Under the pieces are notes generated by a model. It worked only from the letters and a program-made list of their open reading frames with translations. It was not told where the DNA came from and did not search any database. From positions 3,308,501-3,372,500 of the forward strand of contig JADJVV010000001.1 of the NCBI GenBank assembly GCA_016710435.1: a stretch of 64,000 nucleotides of DNA, written 5' to 3'. This DNA comes from Hyphomicrobiales bacterium. GTDB taxonomy: Bacteria > Pseudomonadota > Alphaproteobacteria > Rhizobiales > Aestuariivirgaceae. Positions 7,659-15,120 of the stretch are shown here, piece after piece (positions within the stretch are counted from its first letter, which is position 1; each line of letters starts with the position of its first letter). Made by a program: the position numbers and the translations under genes.

Positions 7659-9833
7659 CTACCCCGTGACACGCACCACCTGGGTGACGCTCGGCTTGGC
7701 TTTTAGGCCATTCATGATGTCGATCAAATGCCGGTTGTCGAAGACTTCCACAAGAATGGTGAGGTCGAAGAAATCCGACACGCCCTGGCGCTTCAGCAGT
7801 TGCAGTTCATCAATGTTGCCGCCCTGCTCACCGATCACCTGCGTCACCTGCGCCAGCGCGCCCACCTCGTTGATGAGGTTGAGGTGGATGCGCGCCGGGA
7901 AGCGCTGGCCTTCTTCGGCCACACCCCAGGCAAGGTCCACCCAGCGTTCGGGCTGGCTGTCGAACTGTTCCAGCGCCTGCGCGAAGATCGGATAGATGGT
8001 GATGCCCTCGCCCGGCGTGGCGATGCCGACGATACGCTCGCCCGGCACGGCCCCCGTCACCGGATGGAACTTGAGCACCGTACCGGCACTGGCGCCGCGC
8101 ACCGGAATGGCCGACGCTCCGCCCTTCTCGGTTTTCTTCTGCGCCAGCCTGCGCCGCGCTTCCTTGATGTCCCCGTCATCGACGGCGATGCCCAGCGCCT
8201 TCAGCACGTCGGTGCCGGAGAGATCACCCTTGCCGACGGCAGCCAGCGCATCATCAAGGTTCTTGTGGCCGAGGCGCGGCACGGCGGCGGCGAGCTGCTT
8301 GTCAGTGAAGGTAACCTTGTGACGCTCCAGCAGCTTCGTCACGATCTCGCGGCCAAGTCCCGCAAACTGCTTGCGGATGGCAGCCCGCGTGGCGCGGCGG
8401 ATGGCGGCCTTTGCCTTGCCCGTCTTGGCGATGGCCTCCCAGGCGGGCGGCGGCACCTGCGCATCCGAGCGGATGATTTCCACCTCGTCTCCATTGGCCA
8501 GCGTCGTCACCAGCGGCGCATGGCGGCCGTTGATGCGGCAGCCCACGCAACTGTCGCCAATCGAGGTGTGCAGCGCATAGGCAAAATCGATGGGCGTGGC
8601 GCCGCGCGGCAAGGCGATGAGCTGCCCCTTTGGCGTGAAGCAGAACACCTGGTCGTGGAACAGTTCGAGTCGCGTGTGTTCCAGGAACTCCTTGGGGCTG
8701 TCGCCCTCCTGCAAGACCTCCATCAGGTGACGGAGCCAGCGATAGGCGTTCGATTCGGCGGCGCCTTCGCGCGCACCCGTCTCGGCCACCTTCACTTCGG
8801 CGGTGTCCTTGTAGAGCGCATGGGCGGCAACGCCGCGCTCGGCGATCTCGTGCATGATGCGGGTGCGGATCTGCATTTCCACGCGCATGTGATGGGGACC
8901 GACAACGGTGGTGTGCAGTGAGCGGTAGTCGTTCTGCTTTGGCGTCGAGATATAGTCCTTGAAGCGCCCCGGCACGGCGCGCCAGGCACGGTGCACCATG
9001 CCCAGCGCCTTGTAGCAATCGTCCAGCGTCTCGACGATCACGCGGAAGCCGAAGATGTCCGACAACTGGTCGAGCGAGAGGTTCTTGCGCTCCATCTTGC
9101 GCCAGATCGAGTACGGACGTTTTTCGCGCCCGAACACCTGCGCCTTCAGGCCCCGGTCCTCGAACAGCTTCATCAGCGCCCGCTCGATCTCGCGGATCAC
9201 GTCGCCGCTTTCCGCATGCAGGCGGTCGAGACGGTCGCAGATCGTCTGGTTCGCTTCCGGATTAAGGATGCGGAAGCAGATGTCCTCCATCTCGTCGCGC
9301 ACCAACTGCATGCCCATGCGGCCCGCCAGCGGGGCGTAGATGTCCATGGTTTCCTGGGCGATGCGCGTGCGCTTCTCCGGCTTCACATGCTCAAGCGTAC
9401 GCAAATTGTGCAGGCGGTCAGCGAGCTTGACCAGCAGCACCCGCACGTCGCGCGACATGGCGATCAAGAGCTTGCGCAGGTTTTCGGCCTGCGTCGCCTC
9501 GCGCGTCACGCGATCCAGCTGCTTGATCTTGGTGAGCCCATCCACGAGGGCTGCGATCTCGGGGCCGAACTTTTCGCCGATTTCTTCCGTCGTGGCGCCC
9601 GTGTCCTCGACCGTATCGTGCAACAGCGCCGCCGCGATGGTGGCATCGTCGAGTTTCATGTCGGCGAGGATGGCCGCGACTTCGAGGGGATGATTGAAAT
9701 AGGCCTCGCCCGATTCGCGTTTCTGGTTGCCGTGGGCCTTCATGGCATAGACGTAGGCGCGATTGAGCAGGTCCTCGTTCGCATCGGGATCGTAGCGCGT
9801 TACCCGCTCGACCAACTCGTATTGGCGCATCAT
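7659..9833 (-). CDS. rsh: Bifunctional (p)ppGpp synthetase/hydrolase, Rsh (RelA/SpoT)
   Basis: A 724-residue long-form RelA/SpoT homologue setting the alarmone level. The N-terminal HD hydrolase domain has His72-Asp73 within ALLHDTVEDTG. The synthetase domain has PGRFKDYISTPKQNDYRSLH; the RFKD (RxKD) motif is the signature of bifunctional enzymes, not of synthetase-only RelA. A TGS domain (FTPKGQLIALPRGATPIDFA) and a C-terminal ACT domain follow. The start MMRQYELVERV (ATG 9833, next ATG 9830) matches alphaproteobacterial homologues; an in-frame TTG at 9857 lies inside the terminator hairpin and is unlikely. Confidence 0.95.
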   Translation of the reverse strand: MMRQYELVERVTRYDPDANEDLLNRAYVYAMKAHGNQKRESGEAYFNHPLEVAAILADMKLDDATIAAALLHDTVEDTGATTEEIGEKFGPEIAALVDGLTKIKQLDRVTREATQAENLRKLLIAMSRDVRVLLVKLADRLHNLRTLEHVKPEKRTRIAQETMDIYAPLAGRMGMQLVRDEMEDICFRILNPEANQTICDRLDRLHAESGDVIREIERALMKLFEDRGLKAQVFGREKRPYSIWRKMERKNLSLDQLSDIFGFRVIVETLDDCYKALGMVHRAWRAVPGRFKDYISTPKQNDYRSLHTTVVGPHHMRVEMQIRTRIMHEIAERGVAAHALYKDTAEVKVAETGAREGAAESNAYRWLRHLMEVLQEGDSPKEFLEHTRLELFHDQVFCFTPKGQLIALPRGATPIDFAYALHTSIGDSCVGCRINGRHAPLVTTLANGDEVEIIRSDAQVPPPAWEAIAKTGKAKAAIRRATRAAIRKQFAGLGREIVTKLLERHKVTFTDKQLAAAVPRLGHKNLDDALAAVGKGDLSGTDVLKALGIAVDDGDIKEARRRLAQKKTEKGGASAIPVRGASAGTVLKFHPVTGAVPGERIVGIATPGEGITIYPIFAQALEQFDSQPERWVDLAWGVAEEGQRFPARIHLNLINEVGALAQVTQVIGEQGGNIDELQLLKRQGVSDFFDLTILVEVFDNRHLIDIMNGLKAKPSVTQVVRVTG

Positions 9834-9849
9834 GATGATGTGACCATAC

Positions 9850-9880
9850 AAAAACAAAGGCCGGGGTCCAGCCCCGGCCT
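9850..9880 (-). terminator. Rho-independent terminator between rpoZ and rsh
   Basis: A 9-bp GC-rich stem (9858-9866 with 9872-9880) is followed on the minus strand by TTTGTTTTT. It sits 30 bases after the rpoZ stop and 17 bases before the rsh start, so rsh needs a promoter of its own or readthrough. Confidence 0.85.
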
Positions 9881-9909
9881 CGTCAATTTATCGCACTGCG
9901 GCGACGTGA

Positions 9910-10323
9910 TCAGTAGCCGTTGCGCTGGCTGCCCGGACTTTCGGCGGGCGGAAGGCCTTCGAGGCCGCGCAGAAGTTCTTCTTCGGTCATCTGCTCGAAC
10001 TCGGCCGGATCCTGGCTCTGGCCCTGGTCGTCGACAACCGACATGTCGCCCGACTGGGCAATGAGCGGCACTTCGGTCTCTTCCGGCTCGTCCACTTCCA
10101 CATGCTTCTGCATGGCGTGGATGTATTCCTCGCGGAGGTCATCCTTGTTGATGGTCTCGGCCGCAATTTCGCGCAGCGCCACCACCGGATCCTTGTCGCG
10201 GTCACGGTCCACCGTCAGCGGTGAACCCTGCGACACGAGGCGGGCGCGGTGGGCGGCGAGAAGAACCAGCTCGAAGCGGTTCGGCAACTTGTCAATGCAG
10301 TCTTCGATGGTGACGCGCGCCAT
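9910..10323 (-). CDS. rpoZ: RNA polymerase omega subunit
   Basis: A 137-residue omega subunit that assists folding of beta-prime. The N-terminal core MARVTIEDCIDKLPNRFELV and AAHRARLVSQGSP is highly conserved, as is VALREIAAETI. The C-terminal acidic extension (about residues 75-137) is typical of alphaproteobacterial omega. The rpoZ-rsh order is conserved in many proteobacteria. A good AAGGAG lies about 11 bases before the ATG. It is divergent from the next gene with 75 bases between starts. Confidence 0.95.
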   Translation of the reverse strand: MARVTIEDCIDKLPNRFELVLLAAHRARLVSQGSPLTVDRDRDKDPVVALREIAAETINKDDLREEYIHAMQKHVEVDEPEETEVPLIAQSGDMSVVDDQGQSQDPAEFEQMTEEELLRGLEGLPPAESPGSQRNGY

Positions 10324-10398
10324 GAAGCGTGGACTCCTTGGATGAATGGGAATTGGCGGGCTTCTAGCCACTTCGGCCCGCAAATGCAAGTATAGGCC

Positions 10399-10884
10399 AT
10401 GGATTACGAATCCCGCCCCAACAGCGTTCCCTGGCCACCACTGCTCTTTGCCGGGGCGGCGGCACTGGCGCTGCTCCTGCATCTGTCCTCGCCTGTGAGG
10501 TTCCCCGGCGGAACGGCGGGTCTGGTCCTGCGGGCCGCTGGCGTGGCCCTCATCGCGGGCGCCATCCTGATTGACGTGCTGGCGGTACTGGCCTTCCGCC
10601 GACACCACACCACCATCCTCCCCAACAAGGGCGCCAACCGGCTGATCACCACGGGCATCTTCGCCTGGAGCCGCAATCCCGTTTACCTCGGCAATTTCTT
10701 GCTGGTGGCAGGTGCGGGCCTGCTCTCGGGCATCTGGGCCCTCGTCCTCGCCGCCCCTGTCGCCCTCCTCGCCACGAAGAAACTGGCGGTGGAGCGGGAG
10801 GAACAGCACCTGTCGCTGAAGTTCGGCAATGACTGGAAAATCTACCGGCAACGTACACGCCGCTGGTTTGGACAGAAAAGCTGA
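10399..10884 (+). CDS. Isoprenylcysteine carboxyl methyltransferase-like membrane protein
   Basis: A 161-residue integral membrane protein with about four hydrophobic segments. The C-terminal half has the ICMT/PEMT-type pattern: RHHTTILPNKGANRLITTG, then FAWSRNPVYLGNFLL, and a final EEQHLSLKFGNDWKIYRQRTRRW, the AdoMet-binding signature region seen in bacterial phospholipid- or isoprenylcysteine-type methyltransferases. The substrate of the bacterial members is mostly unknown, so only the family is called. It is divergent from rpoZ. After it, 10885-10975 holds no gene. Confidence 0.82.
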   Translation: MDYESRPNSVPWPPLLFAGAAALALLLHLSSPVRFPGGTAGLVLRAAGVALIAGAILIDVLAVLAFRRHHTTILPNKGANRLITTGIFAWSRNPVYLGNFLLVAGAGLLSGIWALVLAAPVALLATKKLAVEREEQHLSLKFGNDWKIYRQRTRRWFGQKS

Positions 10885-10975
10885 AAACGGGAAAGTGCTC
10901 CGTGCACCGCTGGGCGCAGGTGCCACTGGCACCTGCTGACCCGGTTGCACCATCGCCGATCCGGTTGGATCAGGA

Positions 10976-11060
10976 TGGTGCGGTCGAAAGGACTCGAACC
11001 TTCACGGGTCTCCCCGCTACCACCTCAAGGTAGTGCGTCTACCAATTCCGCCACGACCGC
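10976..11060 (-). tRNA. tRNA-Leu (anticodon GAG)
   Basis: An 85-base class II tRNA with perfect 7-bp acceptor stem (GCGGTCG / CGACCGC), D arm with GGTAGA, anticodon stem CTACC/GGTAG enclosing loop TTGAGGT (anticodon GAG), a long variable arm, and T arm GGTTCGAGTCC. The 3' CCA is encoded (10976-10978). The long variable arm and anticodon fix the identity as leucine. Confidence 0.95.
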
Positions 11061-11088
11061 ATTCGCGAAACCTCACGAAGCGGGCGGG

Positions 11089-11117
11089 TGATTAACAGGC
11101 GATTGCCAGAAGCGCAA
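11089..11117 (-). promoter_or_regulatory. Candidate sigma-70-type promoter for tRNA-Leu(GAG)
   Basis: On the minus strand TTGCGC (11112-11117) and TAATCA (11089-11094) are 17 bases apart, with the tRNA 5' end 29 bases downstream of the -10. Spacing and position fit a housekeeping promoter, but the hexamers are only partial matches. Confidence 0.35.
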
Positions 11118-11303
11118 CCCCCGCGCTGCAACATTGCACGAGTTTGCAGTTTTCCTTGCAAAGAGCACCTCCGGAGTTGGCGTGGTTAACAAATCGCAGT
11201 CAGATTCCTGAGCATTTACATTAACTTGGCACGCGCACCTGAACGTGGCTGCAATGTGGCAGCGCTATGTTGGCTCCAACGAACAACGAATGGGGCGTTT
11301 CAA

Positions 11304-11939
11304 ATGGTGAGGTCAAGCGCAGTGGGGGCTGCCCTTCTTCTCGGGGCAATAGCGATGCCGCCGCAGGCAATCGCACTCAATACGCCTTCCGAATCTTCTC
11401 CTGCCTTTGCAGCCGAGTTCGGCGCGGCCCGTCCGCCTGTCGGCTTCGTGCGCTTCTGCGCCGAGAACCCGAAAGACTGCAAGGACCGCAACAGCCGCGC
11501 CAAGCGCATCGCCATGGATCCCGACCGCTGGAACCTTCTCTATCAGGTCAACACCTACGTGAACGGCAAGATCACGCCCGTAAGTGACATGGAGCTTTAC
11601 GGCGAAGCCGAGCGCTGGACCTATCCGGTCGATGCCGGCGATTGCGAAGACTACCTGCTGCTCAAGAAGAAATATCTGCAAGGCCTGGGCTTTCCCCAGG
11701 AGGCGCTGCTGATCACCGTGGTGCTCGACGAACAGAGCCAGGGCCATGCCGTGCTCACAGTTGTCACCGACAAGGGCGAATTCATCCTCGACAACCGCCG
11801 CAACGACATCATGCGCTGGAAAGACACGCACTATTCATTCCTGAAGCGCCAGTCCCAGACCAACCCGCGCCAGTGGGTGGCGCTGGTGAAAGAGAAAACC
11901 ATCGCCACGGGCACAGTCGCGAGCAGCAGCACGCACTGA
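11304..11939 (+). CDS. Secreted transglutaminase-like cysteine protease (BTLCP), copy 1
   Basis: A 211-residue member of the bacterial transglutaminase-like cysteine proteinase family (DUF920/PF06035), the family that includes LapG. A signal peptide begins at the chosen ATG (MVRSSAVGAALLLGAIAMPP, ending near QAIA), implying a periplasmic location. The catalytic triad is visible: Cys114 in DAGDCEDY, His148 in GHAVLTV and Asp163 in ILDNRR. A start at 11226 would put 26 charged residues before the signal peptide and is less likely. A close paralogue follows at 12254. No LapA adhesin or LapD receptor gene is nearby, so its substrate is unknown. Confidence 0.88.
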   Translation: MVRSSAVGAALLLGAIAMPPQAIALNTPSESSPAFAAEFGAARPPVGFVRFCAENPKDCKDRNSRAKRIAMDPDRWNLLYQVNTYVNGKITPVSDMELYGEAERWTYPVDAGDCEDYLLLKKKYLQGLGFPQEALLITVVLDEQSQGHAVLTVVTDKGEFILDNRRNDIMRWKDTHYSFLKRQSQTNPRQWVALVKEKTIATGTVASSSTH

Positions 11940-12002
11940 TCCCGTTGCACCAGAGATAGGCCCGGCCGGCGTCCCCCCATCCCCCAAACCGCCGGGCTTC
12001 TC

Positions 12003-12045
12003 GGAGCCGGCACCGTCCCACCCGGTGTCGGCTCCACTTTCTTTT
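12003..12045 (+). terminator. Rho-independent terminator after BTLCP copy 1
   Basis: A 13-bp stem (12003-12015 with 12023-12035, one G-T wobble), 7-base loop, and a downstream ACTTTCTTTT tract, 64 bases after the stop of the first protease gene. Confidence 0.8.
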
Positions 12046-12142
12046 GGGGGCCTCCAGAACATCAGGCAGGCTTGCGACCCGCACCGCAGGAGAACCGCGC
12101 CGGTCCCTGCCCGGTAAGGTTATCGCGGGGCCGCCCGCCGTT

Positions 12143-12158
12143 GAAATCTAAAGATTTC
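12143..12158. promoter_or_regulatory. AT-rich inverted repeat upstream of BTLCP copy 2
   Basis: GAAATCT-AA-AGATTTC is a perfect 7-bp inverted repeat with a 2-base spacer, 96 bases before the start of the second protease gene. It has the shape of a dimeric regulator operator. It stands out from the surrounding GC-rich sequence, but no regulator is proven. Confidence 0.35.
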
Positions 12159-12253
12159 CCGACCCCATTAACCAATCAGTAACACTTGTGTTGCGCGTGA
12201 GGCCGCGATGTAAGAGTCTTAATGAAGAGTTAATGGTGTGGGTGGGCGTAAAG

Positions 12254-12874
12254 ATGAAGATGCGGTTGGGAATGGTGCTCGCGGGTCTCCTGGCAACCTT
12301 GTCCGGTTCGGCGGCGCTGGCTGGCAATGCCAGTCTCTTCGTGACGGAACATGGCCGCACCAAGCCGCCCATCGGCTACGTCAAGTTCTGTGCCCAGAGC
12401 CCGGCGGAATGCAAGAGCCGCGGCACCCTGCTTACCCCGCACCTCAAGATGACGCCGGAACGCTGGTCTGACCTGTTCCAGGTCAACATGAAGGTCAACA
12501 CCTCGATCAAGCCCGCCTCGGACCAGGAACTCTACGGCGAAGTGGAGTTCTGGACCTACCCCGTCACCGCCGGCGATTGCGAGGACTACCTGCTCCTCAA
12601 GAAGCGTGAACTGGAAGCTCGCGGCTTCCCCTCTTCCGACCTTTTGATCACCGTGGTGCTGGATGAAAACGGCGAAGGTCATGCCGTCCTCACCGTCAGC
12701 ACCGATGGCGGCGACTATGTGCTCGACAACCGCCGCGATGACATCCTGCTCTGGAGCGAGACCAATTACCGCTTCCTGAAGCGCCAGACGCAGCGCGATC
12801 CCAAGCAGTGGGTGTCGCTCGACGACGCCAAGACCACCGCCACCGCCTCGCTGGGCAGCAGCGTCGGCAACTGA
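12254..12874 (+). CDS. Secreted transglutaminase-like cysteine protease (BTLCP), copy 2
   Basis: A 206-residue paralogue of the preceding gene, agreeing along its whole mature length (PPIGYVKFCAQSPAECKSR, ELYGEVEFWTYPV, LLITVVLDE, NYRFLKRQ). The signal peptide begins MKMRLGMVLAGLLATLSGSA with cleavage near AALA. The triad is Cys109 (TAGDCEDY), His143 (GHAVLTV) and Asp158 (VLDNRR), all intact, so both copies look active. The ATG at 12254 was chosen over 12188 because the signal peptide starts there. An XRE-type regulator follows 25 bases downstream on the same strand. The paralogues probably arose by tandem duplication. Confidence 0.88.
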   Translation: MKMRLGMVLAGLLATLSGSAALAGNASLFVTEHGRTKPPIGYVKFCAQSPAECKSRGTLLTPHLKMTPERWSDLFQVNMKVNTSIKPASDQELYGEVEFWTYPVTAGDCEDYLLLKKRELEARGFPSSDLLITVVLDENGEGHAVLTVSTDGGDYVLDNRRDDILLWSETNYRFLKRQTQRDPKQWVSLDDAKTTATASLGSSVGN

Positions 12875-12899
12875 ACGGGATCATCCGCGCGGGCACTTC

Positions 12900-13505
12900 A
12901 TGCAGGAAAAGCAGGACCAGCGCGGCTACATCATCAATGTCCTTGACCGGACAGGCTGGAACCAGACGGAACTGGCCAAGCGTGCCGGGCTTGATCCATC
13001 GACGCTCTCGCGCTTCCTCTCGCCCGCCCAGGCCGGACAATCCCTGCGCCAGTCCACCTTGCGCCGCATCGCGCAGGTCACCGGTATTCCCTTCAATGGC
13101 GATGCCGGCAATTCGGCTACATCCTACGCCGGTCTTGCGGAGCCGGAAGCACAGCCGCTCGATGTCACCCCATCATCGATGGCCGGCGATGTGCTCGCAC
13201 ACTTGCGCGCCACCATTCCCGCTGTCGATGCCTGGACCTTGAAGAGCCGTGCGCTTGAACTCGCCGGCTATCGGCCCGGCGATATTCTGTTCGTGCAGCT
13301 GGGTACGCCTGCCCTCAAGGGCGACGTGGTCTGCGCGCAGATCTACGACTGGCATGCCCAGCGCACTGAAACCGTGTTCCGCATTTTCCAGCCGCCCTAT
13401 CTCGTGGCGGCGACGGCCGACGCGGAGTTGCTCCGCCCCTACGGCGCCGACGAAGAGAGCGTTGTGATCAAGGGCGTGGTGCTGCACACGCTGCGCAGCC
13501 GCTGA
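12900..13505 (+). CDS. XRE-type regulator with degenerate S24 (LexA/CI-like) C-terminal half
   Basis: A 201-residue protein. Residues about 10-60 form a helix-turn-helix (WNQTELAKRAGLDPSTLSRF, then LRQSTLRRIAQVTGIPF) of the XRE kind. Residues about 105-200 resemble the S24 fold of CI/LexA repressors: ELAGYRPGDILFVQLG is the GD loop and LKGDVVCAQIYD the following strand. The catalytic pair seems absent: where LexA has Ser-Met ten residues before the GD Asp there is Ala, and TVFRIFQPP has Arg where the Lys is expected. It may therefore be a non-cleavable repressor with a dimerisation domain. It lies 25 bases after the second BTLCP gene and may be cotranscribed with it. Confidence 0.75.
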   Translation: MQEKQDQRGYIINVLDRTGWNQTELAKRAGLDPSTLSRFLSPAQAGQSLRQSTLRRIAQVTGIPFNGDAGNSATSYAGLAEPEAQPLDVTPSSMAGDVLAHLRATIPAVDAWTLKSRALELAGYRPGDILFVQLGTPALKGDVVCAQIYDWHAQRTETVFRIFQPPYLVAATADAELLRPYGADEESVVIKGVVLHTLRSR

Positions 13506-13521
13506 TACACCGCCAGAATTA

Positions 13522-13538
13522 TTTCACATTTTTCACAT
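13522..13538. repeat. Tandem TTTCACAT repeats upstream of a small HTH gene
   Basis: Two copies of TTTCACAT separated by one T (9-base period) lie in the AT-rich 100 bases between the XRE gene and the next small gene, 68 bases before its ATG. This could be an operator or part of a promoter; function unproven. Confidence 0.4.
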
Positions 13539-13605
13539 GATTTTTTGCTTTTACGCAATTCTTGATTGTGATATGCATACGCAATCGCCTCTGGGGAGAG
13601 TGCAA

Positions 13606-13836
13606 ATGAAGTTGGTTTTCACCGCCACGGAAGTGGCGGAAGCCCTGCAGATTTCGGTGGAAGAATTGCTGTCACAGCTGCCAACGCTGGAAGCGAATGG
13701 CTTTCCGCTGCCCTTGCCGGGTCTCGAACAGCGCTGGTCCATCATCGATATCGTGAACTGGGTGAACAGCAGCGTTCGCGTATCGCCGCCGCATCAGTCC
13801 GGCAGTTGGCCGGCGGTGAGTCCGCGCTTGTCCTGA
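13606..13836 (+). CDS. Small predicted helix-turn-helix protein, unknown function
   Basis: A 76-residue protein beginning MKLVFTATEVAEALQISVEEL, which looks like the N-terminal helix-turn-helix of MerR/excisionase-like DNA-binding proteins. It continues with LEANGFPLPLPGLEQRWSIIDIVNWVN, reminiscent of the wing and final helix of AlpA/excisionase-type folds. A strong GGGGAGAG Shine-Dalgarno lies 7 bases before this ATG; an earlier in-frame ATG at 13537 adds an unlikely cysteine-rich leader. No integrase or phage genes are near, so a mobile-element role is not indicated. Confidence 0.6.
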   Translation: MKLVFTATEVAEALQISVEELLSQLPTLEANGFPLPLPGLEQRWSIIDIVNWVNSSVRVSPPHQSGSWPAVSPRLS

Positions 13837-13857
13837 CGCGCCGCTCGGCACTTTCTA

Positions 13858-14379
13858 TCAGACAAGACCTGCGGCGTAGCGCTTCCAGTTGCGGACGTAT
13901 CCTTCTGCCGACCGCGTGAGTTGGGCTGCCCCTTCCGCATCAAGGACGCGGATCACCTTGCCCGGCGCCCCCACCACGAGGGAATTGTCGGGGATCGTCT
14001 TTCCCTCGGGGATGAGGGCATTGGCGCCGATCAGGCAATTGCGCCCGATCACCGCGTTGTTCAAGATTGTCGCTCCCATGCCGATCAGCGAATTGTCGCC
14101 GATGGTGCAGCCGTGCAGGATCGCCTTGTGACCGATCGTGCAATTGCGTCCAATGGTGAGCGGTGAACCCATGTCCGTGTGCAGCACGCAGCCATCCTGC
14201 ACATTGCTGCCTTCGCCGACCTCGATCCATTCATTGTCGCCGCGCAGCACCGCGTGAAACCACACGCTTGCATCTCGCAGCAGGCGGACCTTGCCGATCA
14301 CATCCGCACTCGGCGCAATCCAGTACAGGCCCTCGCCCGGCAACGCGGGCGAAATGCCATCCAGTGTGTGAAGTGCCAT
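13858..14379 (-). CDS. Gamma-carbonic anhydrase family protein (left-handed beta-helix)
   Basis: A 173-residue hexapeptide-repeat protein of the YrdA/PaaY/gamma-carbonic-anhydrase family. Repeats run through the middle (IGKVRLLRDASVWFHAVLRG, GEGSNVQDGCVLHTD, GDNSLIGMGATILNNAVIG), giving a left-handed beta-helix trimer. The three zinc-ligand histidines are present at His67 (CVLHTD), His84 (IGHKAIL) and His89 (LHGC), with the usual spacing. Activity as a carbonic anhydrase is not certain for these short homologues; some have other or unknown substrates. It lies 8 bases past the stop side of the membrane protein gene at 14388, so the pair are probably in one operon. Confidence 0.88.
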   Translation of the reverse strand: MALHTLDGISPALPGEGLYWIAPSADVIGKVRLLRDASVWFHAVLRGDNEWIEVGEGSNVQDGCVLHTDMGSPLTIGRNCTIGHKAILHGCTIGDNSLIGMGATILNNAVIGRNCLIGANALIPEGKTIPDNSLVVGAPGKVIRVLDAEGAAQLTRSAEGYVRNWKRYAAGLV

Positions 14380-14387
14380 CTTGCCCC

Positions 14388-14702
14388 TCAGGTGAGTCCG
14401 AACACCTGGGTGAGGATAAACACGCCCTGCATGAAGCTCCAGACCAAAGCGGCAGCGAGCACCGGAATGCCGACGAGCGGCCGGTCGATCAGGTCATCAA
14501 AGGCATCGAGCAGGATGGTGGTGGGCGCGGCGAAGACGATGGCCAGCACGCGGAGCGGCGTCAGCAGCGAGGGATTGGCATCGAATAGCCCGGCGAGCCG
14601 CGGCTCTTCGTCCGTGGCGATGGCCCAGACCGAACCAATGATGCCCGCCGAAACGAAACCCACGGCAATGGCAAACAGATACGCCGCATGCTGAACGTCC
14701 AT
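14388..14702 (-). CDS. Small inner-membrane protein, unknown function
   Basis: A 104-residue hydrophobic protein starting MDVQHAAYLFAIAVGFVSAG. Three membrane segments are suggested: residues about 5-25, 48-68 and 78-100, with an acidic stretch between the first two (TDEEPRLAGLFDANPS). The middle segment continues into LLDAFDDLIDRPLVG, a conserved-looking loop. I do not recognise the family with confidence. The ATG at 14702 has GTGGGA upstream and was preferred over the in-frame start five residues earlier. It precedes the carbonic-anhydrase-like gene by 8 bases. Confidence 0.7.
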   Translation of the reverse strand: MDVQHAAYLFAIAVGFVSAGIIGSVWAIATDEEPRLAGLFDANPSLLTPLRVLAIVFAAPTTILLDAFDDLIDRPLVGIPVLAAALVWSFMQGVFILTQVFGLT

Positions 14703-14875
14703 GACGCAATCCCACACTCACGCGCAACTGTCCCACAACGGGACAGCGCATTTACACATGATTCAGGATTGCAAGATCAGGGCCGCAAGGCAAGCGGAGT
14801 GAACGGTGCCGGTGCGACCCCGCGCTTTCACGTTAACTGGAGAAACCGGCAGACGGCTTGGCCTCACGCCAAGCC

Positions 14876-15088
14876 CTACTCTTCGAGATCGAAATCGAGA
14901 ATGGCCATGGAGAAGTTGTACGACAGTTCACCATCTTCCTCGTCGCGGAAGATGACGCCGATGAACTCGTCACCGATATAGACTTCACCTGAGTCCTTCT
15001 TCTGCGGACGGGCGCGCACGGAAAGGCCGGCGTTGTCGAATTTGGCACGCAGGAATTTCGTCAGCTTGGCAATTTCATCGGGCTTCAA
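14876..15088 (-). CDS. DUF3126 family protein
   Basis: A 70-residue soluble protein beginning MKPDEIAKLTKFLRAKFDNAGLS, then RPQKKDSGEVYIGDEFIGVI and RDEEDGELSYNFSMAILDFDLE. This matches the DUF3126 family, found almost only in alphaproteobacteria and without known function. It is often next to cysE, as here: the cysE start lies beyond the 32-base spacer on the other side (cysE stop at 15121 is upstream on this strand), so the two are likely cotranscribed. The gap 14703-14875 downstream shows no gene. Confidence 0.85.
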   Translation of the reverse strand: MKPDEIAKLTKFLRAKFDNAGLSVRARPQKKDSGEVYIGDEFIGVIFRDEEDGELSYNFSMAILDFDLEE

Positions 15089-15120
15089 GATCTGTGCTCC
15101 ACAGGTTGCGGGGGCCGGGC

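Larger units (their letters stand above)
11940..12253 (+). other. Intergenic region between the two BTLCP genes (314 bases)
   Basis: It contains a strong intrinsic terminator at 12003-12045, then a GC-rich stretch, an AT-rich inverted repeat at 12143-12158 and a TTAACCAATC element at 12168-12177 resembling TTAACAAATC at 11186-11195 upstream of the first copy. No convincing open reading frame was seen. The second gene is therefore probably transcribed from its own promoter in 12100-12240. Confidence 0.6.

Noticed and set aside
9910..10953. Extended rpoZ frame across the divergent methyltransferase-like gene
   Set aside because: Only the segment from MARVTIEDC (10323) is omega subunit; the upstream part is antisense to another gene.
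13606..13836. Excisionase-like protein as evidence of a mobile element next to tRNA-Leu
   Set aside because: No integrase, transposase, direct att repeats of the tRNA 3' end or atypical composition was found between 10.9 and 14 kb.
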